Shown here: one piece after another, positions 23,386-35,314 of the stretch
How positions within the stretch are numbered: position 1 is the stretch's first letter
Layout of the letters: the number at the start of each line of letters is the position of its first letter
DNA from: Pyrenochaeta sp. MPI-SDFR-AT-0127
Taxonomy: Eukaryota; Ascomycota; Dothideomycetes; Pleosporales; Cucurbitariaceae
DNA: 64,000 nt
Assembly (NCBI GenBank): GCA_020747015.1
Contig: JAGTJM010000081.1
Span: 1 to 64,000, forward strand
Reading direction: 5' to 3'
The notes under the pieces: generated by a model
The model's database searches: none
What the model was told of the DNA's origin: nothing
What the model saw: only the letters and a program-made list of their open reading frames with translations
Program-made: the position numbers and the translations under genes

Positions 23386-24939
23386 ATGCTCTCCCGCTCG
23401 ACCGCCTGCCGGGGCGCGCAGCGTGCCGTCTGCCAGCAGGCCGCCCGCACGCCGCAGCGCCGCGGCCTCGCTGCCCCAGCGTCGGGCTCCTTCCAGTACC
23501 AGGCCGGCGAGGCAAAGGGCGTCAAGCACGCCAGCAGAGACTTTGCCGGCCCCACGACGACGCTCGCGCTGGTCGCAAAGGCCGGCACCAGGTACCAGCC
23601 GCTGCCCGGCCTGACCGAGGGCCTTGCCAACTTCGCTTTCCGCGTACGATTGCCCTCCGCCTGCTGCGTGTGCGAGCTCGGCTGACGCTCAATTGCCATC
23701 TAGGGAACAGACAGACGGTCCACGCTGCGCATTGTCCGCGAGGCCGAGCTGCTGGGAGCTTCCCTCAACGCCTGGCACTCGCGCGAGAGCCTGGTCCTCG
23801 AGGCAAAGTTCCTGCGCGACGACCTGCCCTACTTTGTCGAGCTCCTCGGCGAGGTGGCCAGCTCCACAAAGTACCAGCGTACGCTCCTCCACGTCCCCGC
23901 CATGCAGCAATGGAATGGAATTGACTCTGACTGCAGCCCATGTCTACGCCGAAGAGGTCCTCCCTCTCATCGACTTTGCCCACAAGCGCTTCCTCGCCAG
24001 CGTCACCGCAATGGCCACAAACTCGGTCCACAGCCTTGCCTTCCACCGTGGACTCGGTGTCCCCACTGCCTCGGCCTCGCCAACGCCCTACACAAAGTAC
24101 CTCGACGCCCAGGCCATCGAATACTACTCCAAGATCGCCTACGCCAAGCCCAACTTCGCCGTCGTAGCAAACGGCGCCGACCACGGCGAGTTCTCCAAGT
24201 GGGTGGGCGAGTTCTTCGACAACGTCCCCGCCTCTGCTGCCCAGGAGTCGACCGGCTCCGAGCCGACCAAGTACTACGGCGGTGAGGAGCGCATTGCCCA
24301 CGACGGCGGCAACGCCCTGGTCATTGCATTCCCTGGCTCCAGCTCCTTCACCGGCAAGGCGTACAAGCCTGAGATCGCTGTTCTTGCTTCCCTACTCGGC
24401 GGCGAGCCAGCCGTCAAGTGGTCTGCAGGCTTCACCAAGCTCAGCAACGCTGCTGCTCAGGGTGCCAAGGTCAAGACTACCAGCGCCATTTACTCTGATG
24501 CTGGCCTGCTCTACACCACCATCACTGGCTCAGCTCCCGCTGTAGCTGCCACTGCCAAGGCCTCGGTCGACGCGATCAAGAAGATTGCTGCCGGCGAGAT
24601 CTCGAGCGAGGACATCTCCAAGGCCAAGGCTGCTGCCAAGTTCAAGGAGTTGGAGAACGGCCAGGACATCCGTGCCGGTCTCGAGCTCACTGGAAACGGT
24701 CTCGTCCAAAACACAAAAGCTTACCAGATTGACGAGGTTGCCAAGGCTATCGACGGTGTCTCCGAAGAAGCCGTCAAGTCGGTAAGTCCATATTCTTCTC
24801 TCCCAAAGCTATTGACTCCACAAATGCTAACGAGCATGCACAGGCTGCTAAGCAATTACTTGAGAACAATGCTTCAGTATCTGCCGTCGGTGACCTATTC
24901 GTACTGCCGTACGCTGCCGAGTTGGGCCTGAAGGTGTAA
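23386..24939 (+). CDS. qcr2: Cytochrome b-c1 complex subunit 2 (core protein 2), mitochondrial
   Basis: Core protein 2 of respiratory complex III is an M16-peptidase-like subunit on the matrix side of the inner membrane. Four exons are inferred: 23386-23643, 23704-23878, 23937-24781 and 24844-24939 (457 residues). The first ~35 residues are a mitochondrial presequence (MLSRSTACRGAQRAVCQQAA, Arg-rich, no acids). Next come TTTLALVAKAGTRYQPLPGL, LTEGLANFAFR and LRDDLPYFVELL, as in the family. The zinc-binding HxxEH motif of active M16 peptidases is absent, as expected for core 2. The C-terminus ends LFVLPYAAELGLKV. Introns are 60, 58 and 62 bp with standard sites. GC content and C-ending codons are markedly higher than in the accessory genes, as expected of strong expression. 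Confidence 0.95.
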
Positions 24940-25439
24940 ATACAATGATCTCGAGAACAGTTTAGAAGGAAAATCTCGTTAGGCTCGGGGCTTGTGTAAC
25001 ATTATCTTGTGATAGTCCCAGTTAGAAGTGTTTCATATTGCAATTCTCTTTATTCATCCTGATTCCCTCTTGCCAGTCTTAAACCTCGTATTGAATGGGG
25101 TATTTGGCACGCAAGAACTCCAACCCAGTCTTTCCTACTTGCTCTGAAACCTGAACCAATATCCGTATCTACTTAAATGCATCCCAAGGCTAGTTCATTG
25201 ATTCCATCGCCGAAACTTCTCTCGCACCATCATGCAGCACAAGCAGCGTCTGCATTCCTTTGCGCCGTGAATCCACGAACGCCTGTTCTCACGTGCCAAC
25301 GCGAAAACCACAAAGCACAGACCATCATACCCCATCAACATCACACCCAAACACACCACAAAGCCCCTCTCGACAATCGAACCCCCGGCATACCAACCAA
25401 AACCCTTAAAAAGGGCAAAAAGACGCACAGCCCAAAAAA
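24940..25439. other. Intergenic between qcr2 and CENP-W-like gene
   Basis: This spacer contains the qcr2 terminator and the promoter of the small histone-fold gene. The second half is CA-rich on the plus strand, as in a transcribed leader. No gene of its own. Confidence 0.55.
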
Positions 25440-25840
25440 ATGGCACAAACACTCTACCCCCGCGGCACAGTCAAGAAAATCATAAAAGCCCATTCAAACC
25501 GCCAATTAAGCAAGAACGTAGACATTCTCGTACGTGGTCCTGCCTCGTTTCCCGCCTTGCACGTCGTTCTCTGACTGACGGGTTCATTGTAGATTTACTT
25601 AAACTACGTACTGTTCATGCAAGAGTACGTGTTACCCCCACCTCGCGTTCCACCACACTACTTCGGAGAAGCACAAGTGCTGGTGTGGTGCGGCTAGAAT
25701 GAGAAATGCTGATGGCTGATGGCTGGCACAGGTTGGTTAATGAAGCGGCGATTAAGAGCAAGCAATCTGGCGACCGCGGCATTTCGGCGCGTAGTGTGAG
25801 GAAGGTTAGTGAGAGGACGTTGAGGAAGTACAAGGGATAA
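25440..25840 (+). CDS. CENP-W-like histone-fold kinetochore protein
   Basis: A 76-residue protein is readable only after splicing three exons: 25440-25529, 25593-25624 (32 bases) and 25732-25840. Both donors are GTACGT; acceptors are TTGTAG and GCACAG. Spliced, it reads MAQTLYPRGTVKKIIKAH, then LSKNVDILIYLNYVLFMQEL, then GISARSVRKVSERTLRKYKG. This is the CENP-W pattern: a basic N-terminus, a histone fold with a long central helix, and the RSVRK...TLRKYKG end. CENP-W pairs with CENP-T at centromeric chromatin to build the inner kinetochore, so a nuclear role in chromosome segregation is expected. Length matches the family. Other short histone-fold proteins are a lesser alternative. The first intron is 63 bp and the second 107 bp. 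Confidence 0.85.
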
Positions 25841-26057
25841 GGGTGTGGTGGTTGCAGAGGGAGGATGGCAGAAGGGAGGCTATATCTGTGTATGGCTGTG
25901 TTTCACGCCAGGGGTCAATGGATGGGCAGGAGCATGGGGAGTAATGGCGGATTATTACAATTTCGTCACGGCGTTTTGGGGAGCATGATGGAGGATTTTC
26001 GATCAAGTTAGATACCCCCCTTGTTTTCATTCGATTTGGTATTATTCGGTATAATAT

Positions 26058-29000
26058 CTACGGATTCAGCATGGTTGCTGCTAAGTATGCCTGGTATGCT
26101 GAATATGCTAGACAGTGACCTAAAAATATGTCAAGCCAAAGTCCTCTCACTTCCAGCCGCAAACGTAGATACACGGCATTTAGAAAGCTAATCGCTACCG
26201 CAAGGAGCCGCAAACCACTCAGAAGAGGTACAGAGAATGCAAGGGAATAGCCTCGAGCAGAAGCAGCGAAATAAGCAATGGGATATAGTAATGTCAGCAG
26301 GCAGAATGTGCTAGCATTCGGGCTAAAATATACGCCTGCTGGGAACGGCGTAAGTGCAATTACGCCATCGTAGTCGATTTTCGGGGCCCATGCTGGTTTC
26401 CGAAAGATAACATGAAAGATGAAGCTATTCCTCGTGGCGAACGGGATGAGAAAGCACAAAAGGGTAGATTTCGTTGCGGGATTGGATGCCGTGGCCAGCG
26501 ACACAAGTTGTAGAGATGTACGACCTGTAAGCGCCAACGACGAAAAGAGCAGCACGGTAAGAATGCCTCGAGAGCGGGGCGATAGATAGCCCTTGCGCCA
26601 TGGGCTGATGGTGGCATTGTCGTCGTCCCCGCTCCAGAGCCAGCGAAAGCATGCAAGATCAGTTATTCGTGGGAACCGAGATGCGAATATAGCAATGGGC
26701 GAATTGGGTATAATGAGAGCGCCGAGGAATGCGATGAATATTGCCCAGTGTGCGAGCAGGAAAGTAGGTACGATACGGCCGATCAATGCAGATGATGATG
26801 ATATGGACTGATCAGGATTGACGTAGAGAAGCAACGTAAAAGCAATAATCTGTAGTCGAAGAGTTGAGTAGTCTCTGACAAGATGGCTGTAAGAGATTCC
26901 GAGCACCATCTGCTTTGATTAGCTGCAGGCCAATATTTGGATGCTGTGATGGACTAACGATTTGGACATTCAAGATTATTCCAACGAATATGAAGCCGTG
27001 AATCATTTCGTACAGCCCATGATATATCATATAGCCAAAAGTCTGCATAAGTTAGCCTCATGATGCCTAAATTGTACATAACACTTACACAAAGGTCGAC
27101 AGCAAGATTACAGAGCGAAGCCGCAACATACCCATTCCCATCTTGGGCTAGGAAATAAGACATTGAGCCCTGAATGATGTTGCAAAGAGCGCCAAGCGCG
27201 CTGAGGTCGATCAAGGCCTTTACCGCACGGCTCTCCTCCATCCACGAGGTACATGACAGTGGAATAAAACCATAAGGTGAATATCGGACCAGGGGAACGA
27301 GCAATATCTCAGCGATCAGGAAAGCGAGCCTGGATTGTGGTACAATGGCTGCCATGACAGAAGGAAGTTCTTGCAATCCTGTCCAAGTCCAAAAGGTCAA
27401 GTCCCAACAGACTGTCACCATTGAAACGGCGATCCACCGCATGGTGTACAGCTCAAGCTCATCGCTCTTTGCAGCCTCGGCAGCATAATATTGATCAGAA
27501 TATTTCCATTCGATAGGTTTTGAACGACTAGGGAGAACCAGTGGATCTGTGATAAATCGTAGGAGGTCTAAGTGATACGTTTGACCTGGAACGGATACTT
27601 TACGAAATCCAAGTGCGAGCCGTTGGTCGCTGAAGAAACTGAATGTTGGCCGCTGGAATGTCAGGGAGCCAAAATGACGTTCTTGATACATTCTATGCGA
27701 GTCTGCGCCAAGAGGGTCTGTTCGAACCTTTATCTGGCTCCATCCCATTGGTAAGTGTTGCTTCGAGCTCGGTATGAATTCTGGATGCCAGACTTTCGCT
27801 GGGCGCTGCTTCAAGAGAGCTATAATTCGGTCACGGTCCAGAGCGTGAGAGTTGTCTTCAGAAAGATCTGTAGTCTCAAAGAGTGTCTGCAAGGCAGTTT
27901 TCCCTTCCGCGTTGAGACAATTAACCTCGAACCCACCCATGACCAGTGCTTCAACTGCGTCGTAAAATCGAAGACTAACGCATTCGTGGAGGGCCGTTGT
28001 CCAGAATTCAGTTGTATCAGATTGAGTAACTTCACCGAGAGTATCGGGGAGGCCATGTCCGGTGAGGAAGTAACGCAACGATGGTGGCATCGACGCCGAG
28101 CTACGTCGGTCTACAGCGAATCTCTGCAAGCGCGATAGACAATGCACAATAGGCAAGGCATCCAAACCTGAAGCCCAGACATTGCAAAGCATTGCATCCA
28201 ACAGAGACTGTCGTCTCTCGGCCACTCCGTCCCATCGACTCTCGTCGAGCCGATATCCGTTTTCCGCGAGAAGAATGAAACGCTCAACGATTTCGGCAGA
28301 CCCTGGCTCGAGGGCTTGGAATTTGACGTGGGGATCAAGAGAACCAACCTCGTGGCGTCCAACTTCCCCTTTACAAAGCCATGCAAGTATATCGATATCG
28401 CATGGGAATTGAAGGGCGAGCGATACAAAGTCCTCAGATCCATGGTAAGAAGCCTGGTAACAACAATACGGTATCCGACTGCGAAGGCGTGCTAGGGCAT
28501 AACTTCGAGGACTTGATCTATTAGTTGCATCACCTATAAGCTGCGATACAAGCGACGAGTACAGTTGGGAATAATCGCCGCATTGGTGCGTCTTAGGATG
28601 AGAAATGATATTAGTTGCCCCGGGATCGATAGCAAGGTGGCGCCAGCTTTTAACCAGTTTCGCTGCTGACTCGACCTCGCGTCTCCGTTCGGACCAGTGC
28701 TTGGTAAACACTCTGCGCAAGCCAGCCCAGGTCCCAGCTGCGCGTTCTAACGTATAGACCGTGGATAGCGTTGGAAGAGCATGAGTAGTCCTACGAGATA
28801 TTAGTTGAATTTGAAGCGTCTCAATGGGTATCCACTCACAATCGAACCGGTTCCCGCACAACCTGTCTGACCACGATCCGGGACACGTTGATGGAATACT
28901 CTGTGGATGTAGCCATGACAACCGCGCTTTGATACAAAAGTTTCTTGAAGGAGCCGACAGCCAAAATAGGAAATGTGACGGAATCTGAAACGGATCCAAT

Positions 29001-30476
29001 TACTGGGAACTTTTCTGGATCAAGATATCGCCAAGGTCGGGTCCTCCAAAGGCGGGGATCATCATGGATGCAGCTCCGCATGATCAGTCTGGTGCGATTT
29101 GATACGGCTCCATTAGCTCTTAATAGCTGCGCCATAGCCGTATTGTAAAGGTTTATAGGTGCAAATGGACCTTCAGGACCTTCAAGTATTGCGTCATCTG
29201 GGGGCATTGGCGAAGTTGTGCGATTAAGAAACAAGCACCACAGCACAAGGCCATAGGCAAAGTAATCAAATGAGAAGAGATCACCGAGAACGTATCTTGA
29301 GCTTCCCGGTGGGGGACACCATCTTGGGGTACCGCGATAGTCAACATCGTAACCTGTTCCTGAGTCTGGATGTGCAGCCACGGTCAGCCCAAAATCGCTG
29401 AGCTTTGCGACCCAATTGCCCTCCTCGTGGAACATGAGAATGTTTTGCAACTTGACATCGCCATGAATCATGCCTGCATCGTGAATTGCTGACAAGCCTT
29501 GTCCTATATCGAGACTTATTTTCGCATATAAATGACCTTCGGCATCCGTCGAATTCGACATTGGTCGTGCTTCGATGAAGTCTACCAATGAATGATTTGC
29601 ACGCTCCAAGACCAGCAGTGGAATTCGAGGCACCGATCCGGAAACATCCTCGAGTGTATCTAGGCAGAGGCCCCAGGCTAGCAGTCGCACAATGTTGGGA
29701 TGTCCACGCAGGGCAGGATTGCAAAGGTTCTTGATTTCTCTCTCCACACAGTAGAGTTGCTGACCAAAAGCCCGGGTAGCAGTGGTTGGTGCAGATGACG
29801 CGGACCTTCTACTTGCATCTAGGTCGTCCACATAAGCTCGTTTAACTGCAATTTTCGGTAAGGCTTTCGCGATACTTTCAATATCTTTGATGCGATCTGG
29901 CTGAAGCGAACCAATGTGTAGATTTTTCAAAAACCGCTTTTCAGAGACACCAAACGCTTCAAACGTCCTCCCGTGCCCGAGACGATCGGTAAATTCGGTT
30001 TGCATGCGGAACAGCATTGGTCCGGGAACCTGGTGGGCTACCAGAAGGTCCAGCAAGTCCTTGAAGATGGCTAGAGGCTCTCTTGGGGGTCTCTTAGACC
30101 GCGAGGATGGATCGATAGAGAGGACTTGACTATTCTTCTTCCAAGATTGAAACCATGATGGCCGAAATGATAGCGATTCCTTGTCCAAGACGCGCTTGAT
30201 CTTTTCCAATCGGATGCCGGTGGTGCGGGAAAAAGCTTCCGCAGACGCAGCCACATAGGACATTGGTCCATTGCGAGCGCTGTATGTTGCATCTTCAGTA
30301 GTTGTATGATGGTGCTGGCGTTGAGTCTGAGCGGCGTTGGAAAGCTGTTGGCGATGGGCGTTAGTGAGAAGAGGTGTTGTCTCGCTCGGTACCACCTGCT
30401 TCGCCCTGTCCGAGCCACCACATCGCTCCTCAATGGTTCCTTCGCCCAAAGTCGACTCCGAATCTGCCGTGAACAT
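26058..30476 (-). CDS. Large kinase / ankyrin-like / polytopic membrane protein
   Basis: Four exons are inferred: 30476-28840, 28790-27089, 27042-26959 and 26909-26058. The 46-49 bp introns (GTGAGT, GTAAGT, GTTAGT donors) keep one frame of 1424 residues. Residues ~1-200 are low-complexity plus a helical part. The kinase domain (~205-480) has AVKR lysine (~213), HGDVKLQN with catalytic aspartate (~340), intact DFG (~361) and GTPRWCPPP in place of APE. Exon 2 continues as a helical region with an ankyrin-like pair around 810-860 (TALHECVSLRFYDAVEALV, GKTALQTLF). From ~1010 to the end are about nine hydrophobic segments, so the C-terminal third is a polytopic membrane domain of no family I know. 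It looks like a membrane-anchored, probably active serine/threonine kinase. Its start lies 218 bp from that of the divergent HeLo gene. Transcript evidence would settle whether the two halves are one gene, but the phase 2 junction at 28840/28790 is clean. Confidence 0.75.
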
Positions 30477-30694
30477 GCCGGTAATGAGAAGTCGTGCCCA
30501 TCATGTTCAAATGTCGAAGCAGAATATATGCGGGCATCATGTAATCCGTCAGCCTCGCGTGTCTGCCTGCTGCGCTGTCCGCAGCATGTGGCTATGCAGC
30601 AGGTATCTTGCCTCATCGCCCTCAGTAATCTCCACAGATATCAAGCGTCAGACATCTTCCCATCACCAACTTGCAATCAAACCACTATCCTGCC
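30477..30694. promoter_or_regulatory. Short bidirectional promoter between kinase and HeLo genes
   Basis: Only 218 bp separate the two divergent ATGs (30476 leftward, 30695 rightward), so the genes share regulatory DNA and are probably co-regulated. I see no clear TATA box for either. Confidence 0.5.
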
Positions 30695-32392
30695 ATGTGT
30701 GAACCGGCCAGTCTTGCACTCGCAGTTTTCACATCATTCAAGGAGGTCTACTTGGTTTGTCGTTTTGTGTGAGTATCTAATATCCGCTTAGACGCCAGGC
30801 AGCTAAGAATCAGATATCGCGTCAATGTGTCGAAACGCAATGCAACCCCAGAGCGTAGAACATTAGAATCCAAGTTTCGCTATGAGATCTTGTTTTTGCA
30901 GTCGTTGGGGCAATGCTTTCTCCAGAATGGCCGCATAGTGGAACAAGAGAACATCAACCAGCGCTGGCTACACCAAGTTCACGAGATCATTGAACGTATG
31001 CGATTACTGCTCGGAGATTACAGCCGAGTCGCTTCCGATGAAGACCAAGCATATCAGACGTACTCACCATTTCTAAATGCGTCTATGTACGATACCAATG
31101 CTATCGAATTCGACTTGAGTGAGCAACTGGTTGAAGCAAAGCACCATTCCGTGTCAACAAGAGCTTTACGATGGCTTGGTATCAAAGCTAGCAACAAGGT
31201 CAACGACAATCTAGATTCATGGAAGTGGGCATTAGTTGAGAAGAGGAAATTTGAGAGGGTGATTGCCGGACTGCAAGAGGAGAACAATCGACTGAAAGAC
31301 ATTCTTCCACTTATGTCGGCCTTGCCTGCAATTGAAAACCTTCCGGACCACACCGAGGATTCTCAACGACTAGGTCTACTTGCACACAGACAGCTCAAAC
31401 AAATTGTACACAATGTGGACAGAACGACAGAATTACCTTCTTTAAACGAACATCTCCGGCCTCTTTCAACGTCTCCCTCAGGCCCACTTATTCATTGCGA
31501 AGCTCTTATTGAAGGCCAAGCCCCACAAAACGTATTAGTAGAGTACAAAAGCTACCTCGAACGGGACGAGCAAACCGACGAAGAAATACGTATTGACAGC
31601 ATGCGCGCACATCAACTCGCAAAGCTTCTCACGTCCGCAGGAGACAACAACCTCGCCACACTACAATTCCGCGGGCTCCTTGAGGAGCCTGCGCTGCAAC
31701 GTCACACATTTGCATTCAACTTTCCTCCTGACACAGATACTCAATGTCCATCGATTTCCCTACATGACCTAATTGAGACAAACAAGACCGACACCCGACT
31801 CGACCTGCCCCGGCGCTTCCAAGTGGCTGCTAAAATCGCACGATCAATCGCTGCTTTTCATTCAGATGGATGGGTACACAAGAGTCTCCGCTCTGACTCC
31901 ATCGTCTTCTTTCGACAAAACCAAACTCAGAGTCTTCTCGTCACATCACCCTATCTTGTCAACTTCGAATACGCCCGCCCACAAGCCGCTACCACGCGAC
32001 TCGATTTTGACAACGACTACGAACGCAACCTCTACCGGCACCCAGATCGACAAGGCGAGCCGAGAGTGAGCTTCACCAAATTACACGATCTCTATGCACT
32101 GGGTGTTGTGCTTCTCGAGATCGGCCTGTGGCAGACGACTGCGAGTATGGTCAAGGAAGTCACACTTCGGAGCGGTCGTCAGAACTCGGTTTCAGTCCAA
32201 AGTATTCTCAAACAGCTTTGTAAGCGACGACTTTCGCACCACATGGGCCCAATGTATGCGCAAGCTGTGCTGTGCTGCATCGACGATCGCTTTGAACATC
32301 AAATTGCAGATATGGATTGGCCGATGCAGTTCCATGACGAGGTTATTAAAAAGCTTGATATGAGGGCTCTTCTTGAGACGTCTTCAGGATAA
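30695..32392 (+). CDS. HeLo-domain protein with degenerate kinase domain
   Basis: Two exons, 30695-30768 and 30814-32392, join across a 45 bp intron (GTGAGT donor, AATCAG acceptor, phase 2), giving 550 residues. The N-terminus MCEPASLALAVFTSFKEVYL, then SKFRYEILFLQSLGQCFLQN, resembles the HeLo (prion-inhibition and propagation) helical domain, which in HET-S acts as a membrane-permeabilising cell-death effector. A helical brace (~130-190, KWALVEKRKFERVIAGLQEE) follows. The C-terminal half is kinase-like: KIARSIAAFHSDGWVHKSLRSD, where HRD is replaced by HKS (~378), LVNFEYAR where DFG is NFE (~407), and LHDLYALGVVLLEIGLW. No glycine loop is visible. Catalysis is therefore unlikely; it reads as a pseudokinase. 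The likely role is regulated cell death or incompatibility, by inference. Exon 1 is short, and without it the HeLo start is lost. Confidence 0.85.
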
Positions 32393-32650
32393 ATATGTCT
32401 ACCTCCAGTGAATGACTTCGCAGGTCGAGGTAGGGGAAAGTTTTGGAAACGTTCACTGTTATCCTTACAAGTCGGAAGAGGGCATATCTCGGAGTTTGCA
32501 TCATTTGGTAAGGTGTATATTGGTCTTAGAGATTCCCAGTTTCAATTTCAATGCCAAACATGTGCTCTACGTTCCGCGCTCATTATCATACCCGCATGAG
32601 TACAAAGTCTATTTCGTACACTGCTTTCTAGCCTCGGATCTTCACAGTTA

Positions 32651-35314
32651 TCAGCTCTTCAAGATTTTTACAACAATCCAACCATCAGAATATCTTTTCC
32701 CTGTTCCCGACTGCGGTATCTCGACCTTTATACCTAATTTCTCGCCGGTCGCTGCATCCTTCTCCAGAAATGCATCTTTGACACCCGCAACCGCGACACC
32801 TATCGCGATACAGCTCGCTAACGCGCTCTGAATATCTTTAGTCCAGGCTTTTTCTACACCTTCAGCCCGAGCTGCCGGTGCTCCAATCTTCTTGAGCTCG
32901 GAGAAGGCGTCTTTCGCTGCTTTGAGGTGATTGGTTACCTCATTCCAGAGCTCAGAGTTTGCATCATGGATATCGGTGTGGAACGTGGCGTCCGGTGAAA
33001 TATACTCTCCATAGGGCTGAGTATGTGCCTTGAAGTCCGCGAACGGCGGAGCTTCTGGAGGTTGGAGGGCGAGGAATGGCTTCATCCTCAGTTCATACCG
33101 TAGTTCCTCTCCAGACAACGGACGTTTCGGCGTTGGTAGGAGATGTAGGTACAATAGAATAATGTAAAATCGCGCCAAAGCAAGACTCAACGATGCAATA
33201 CCTTCAGCCTCCGATAACAAACTGTCCAGGTATGGGCCTGCGTCGTCAACTTCTTGTGCTTCTCGAAATTTCCTCGCTTTGAGTAACTGTTCGCTTCGTT
33301 TGTGATAGTAAGCTTCAACACGTTTGAGCAGTTCTTTACGCCGAGTGGCGATAAGAGACAAGTATAGATACATCCCAGCGAACTCGTCAGGAAGATAGAT
33401 GTCTTGCTCAAAGCTCAGAAGAATGATCTTTTCTGCCATCCATAGCTTTTTGTGATACACCCAAGTCGACAGCGAAAATTCCATGATTTGATCTGCGATA
33501 CCCAATTCTTCGGTAGCGCGCAATAGATCTTCGTCTACCATGCTAGCATCCGCCTGCAGCATGTCCCAACCCGTGATGACGTGCGTCAGCATGCGGCGCA
33601 ATCGACATCTGTTTTGACCTAATGCAACCCAAAGGTCCAGATATGGCTGTCCAGATCGATCCACAAACTCATCAATGAGCATTGCGAGCTGCAACCGTGG
33701 CGGTTTCGGCATCAGCGGATTAAGTGGCGGTGATAGCGTCCAATTCACCGGGTCGAGCAGTGGGGTGGCTGGTAGAACAAGAGCCTTCACATCCGCCAAC
33801 GGCAGCGATACCGAAGCTTGGAGAACGTCTGGATGGAAGAGTAGGGTTGCCAGGTAGGATCTTGCGTATGCCAGTGGAGCTGGTGAGCGAGAAGCGAAAT
33901 GCCAAAGGAAGGATTGGTACTCGAGAGGGTCTTGCGGGAGGCTGATGAAGCGTGTTGCTTCCTCACAGTCGGAACAAAGCTGATGAAACTTATCTAAGGC
34001 GTCTTTGAATTCTAGTTCCACAATTGGACGCGGTGGTACTGTTGATGCAAGACGTCGTTGCATCTTCGTACTGAAAGCACCTGGAACAACCTCACCAAGT
34101 TGGTGTGTATTCTTAAGAGTGTGAATGCTCTGTGAGATTGGTGGCCAGGAGTAGGAGATCTGGTTGAGTGGCATATCTAAATCTAGAGCTCGGAGGAAGA
34201 ACTTTCTCGAATCTAACCTGGAGACGATTGCTGAACGAAGTCCGTCGTTGATGCTGAGATCGGTACTGGTTGAAATGAGTTAATCAAAGTAACAATATGA
34301 AAGTCAGATGGCTTACTCTTCCATAACCTCCATGGCAGCATCCAGCTCTCTCAAGAAAACATCCATTGGTGTGCTGACGAATAGCACTCGATTATATGTA
34401 TGCGTACAAAAGTCTTCTTCTTCAAAGTAGTCTCGAGCAGTAATTTTTGCTATCACAAAGTCGCACCCTTTGATGAGCGCTAGGCAGTACGCTCTCAGCA
34501 CTTGAAGCAGAGGTCCCGGCCGCTTCTCGTCTGTGATATCGCCGCGATAGAACTGTGCTTGCTCAAAGACCTTAGCCTCCGGCCACAGAAGCTTGTCGAT
34601 GTATACAGAAGTGAACAGGGTTTGAGACAAAGGGTATCCCGTGTGCCAGGCCATTTCGTAGCAGAGCAACTGATCCATGACGCCGATGAGTTCTTCAGGA
34701 AGCAATGGAGTTAGGCAGTCGTAGTCATCCTCAAGGGTCTCTCCCGGTTGTAAAAAGCCGCTGTCCATTTTGGGGTCCATGATCTAATTCACTGCTTAGC
34801 ATGGACGTTGGGTTAAATGTGCAGAACTGACGTACCTCGATGGCTCCGATGGACTCAAAGAGTGTGAAGTAATCATCTTTGACAAGTTGACCGACTTCAA
34901 GAGCTGCAGTCACGATCAGCAACCATTGCCTGTAGTCTTGTAATACAGAAAGCTTATCATCTTAAGCACGTGCGAACGACTTCATGGAGTGACCCCGCGA
35001 TGCCCCTCAACGCTAGATGAAGAGAATAAACCTACCATTGCAAGCCCTTGTGAACTTTTCAGTTACATCATGAAACTTGGGCGCTATACCGTGAAGAGGT
35101 TGCCTCAAGGATTGCCTCAACGGTAGATTAGCTGATGCAGAGGCCTGAGTGTTGCTGGCAGGATCGCGGACATGTGAAGATTCTAAACGGTAGTCAATAC
35201 CGCTTTTGGGTAGCACGACATATGGCACGAATTCATACCGGCTCCATGATCAGTCAAGGTATTTTCGGGTTCCTGGGCAGAGGCGGTGCTTTGGCCAAGG
35301 GACGCATCTGCCAT
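32651..35314 (-). CDS. mak10: N-alpha-acetyltransferase 35, NatC auxiliary subunit (Mak10)
   Basis: This subunit anchors the NatC complex, which acetylates N-termini beginning Met-hydrophobic, to the ribosome. Five exons are inferred: 35314-35239, 35182-35036, 34936-34836, 34783-34317 and 34265-32651, total 801 residues. Introns are 56, 99, 52 and 51 bp. The ATG gives MADASLGQSTASAQEPENTL. The diagnostic Mak10 stretch is DVTEKFTRACNDYRQWLL, then ALEVGQLVKDDYFTLFESIG, then IMDPKMDSGFL. Later segments include LPEELIGVMDQLLCYEMAWH and MKPFLALQPPEAPPFADF. The second intron acceptor (ATTACAAG at 34937) was chosen because it alone keeps the frame; an ACAG six bases on does not. Length fits ascomycete Mak10. 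Confidence 0.93.

Noticed and set aside
23241..24301. Several long GC-rich open frames overlapping qcr2 on both strands
   Set aside because: They are shadows of the C-ending codon use of qcr2; the qcr2 frame with its introns explains the region completely.
28836..28999. Treating 26954-28999 and 28836-30476 as two separate overlapping genes
   Set aside because: A 49 bp intron (GTGAGT...CTCGTAG) joins them in phase, and the downstream frame has no good ATG of its own before the junction.
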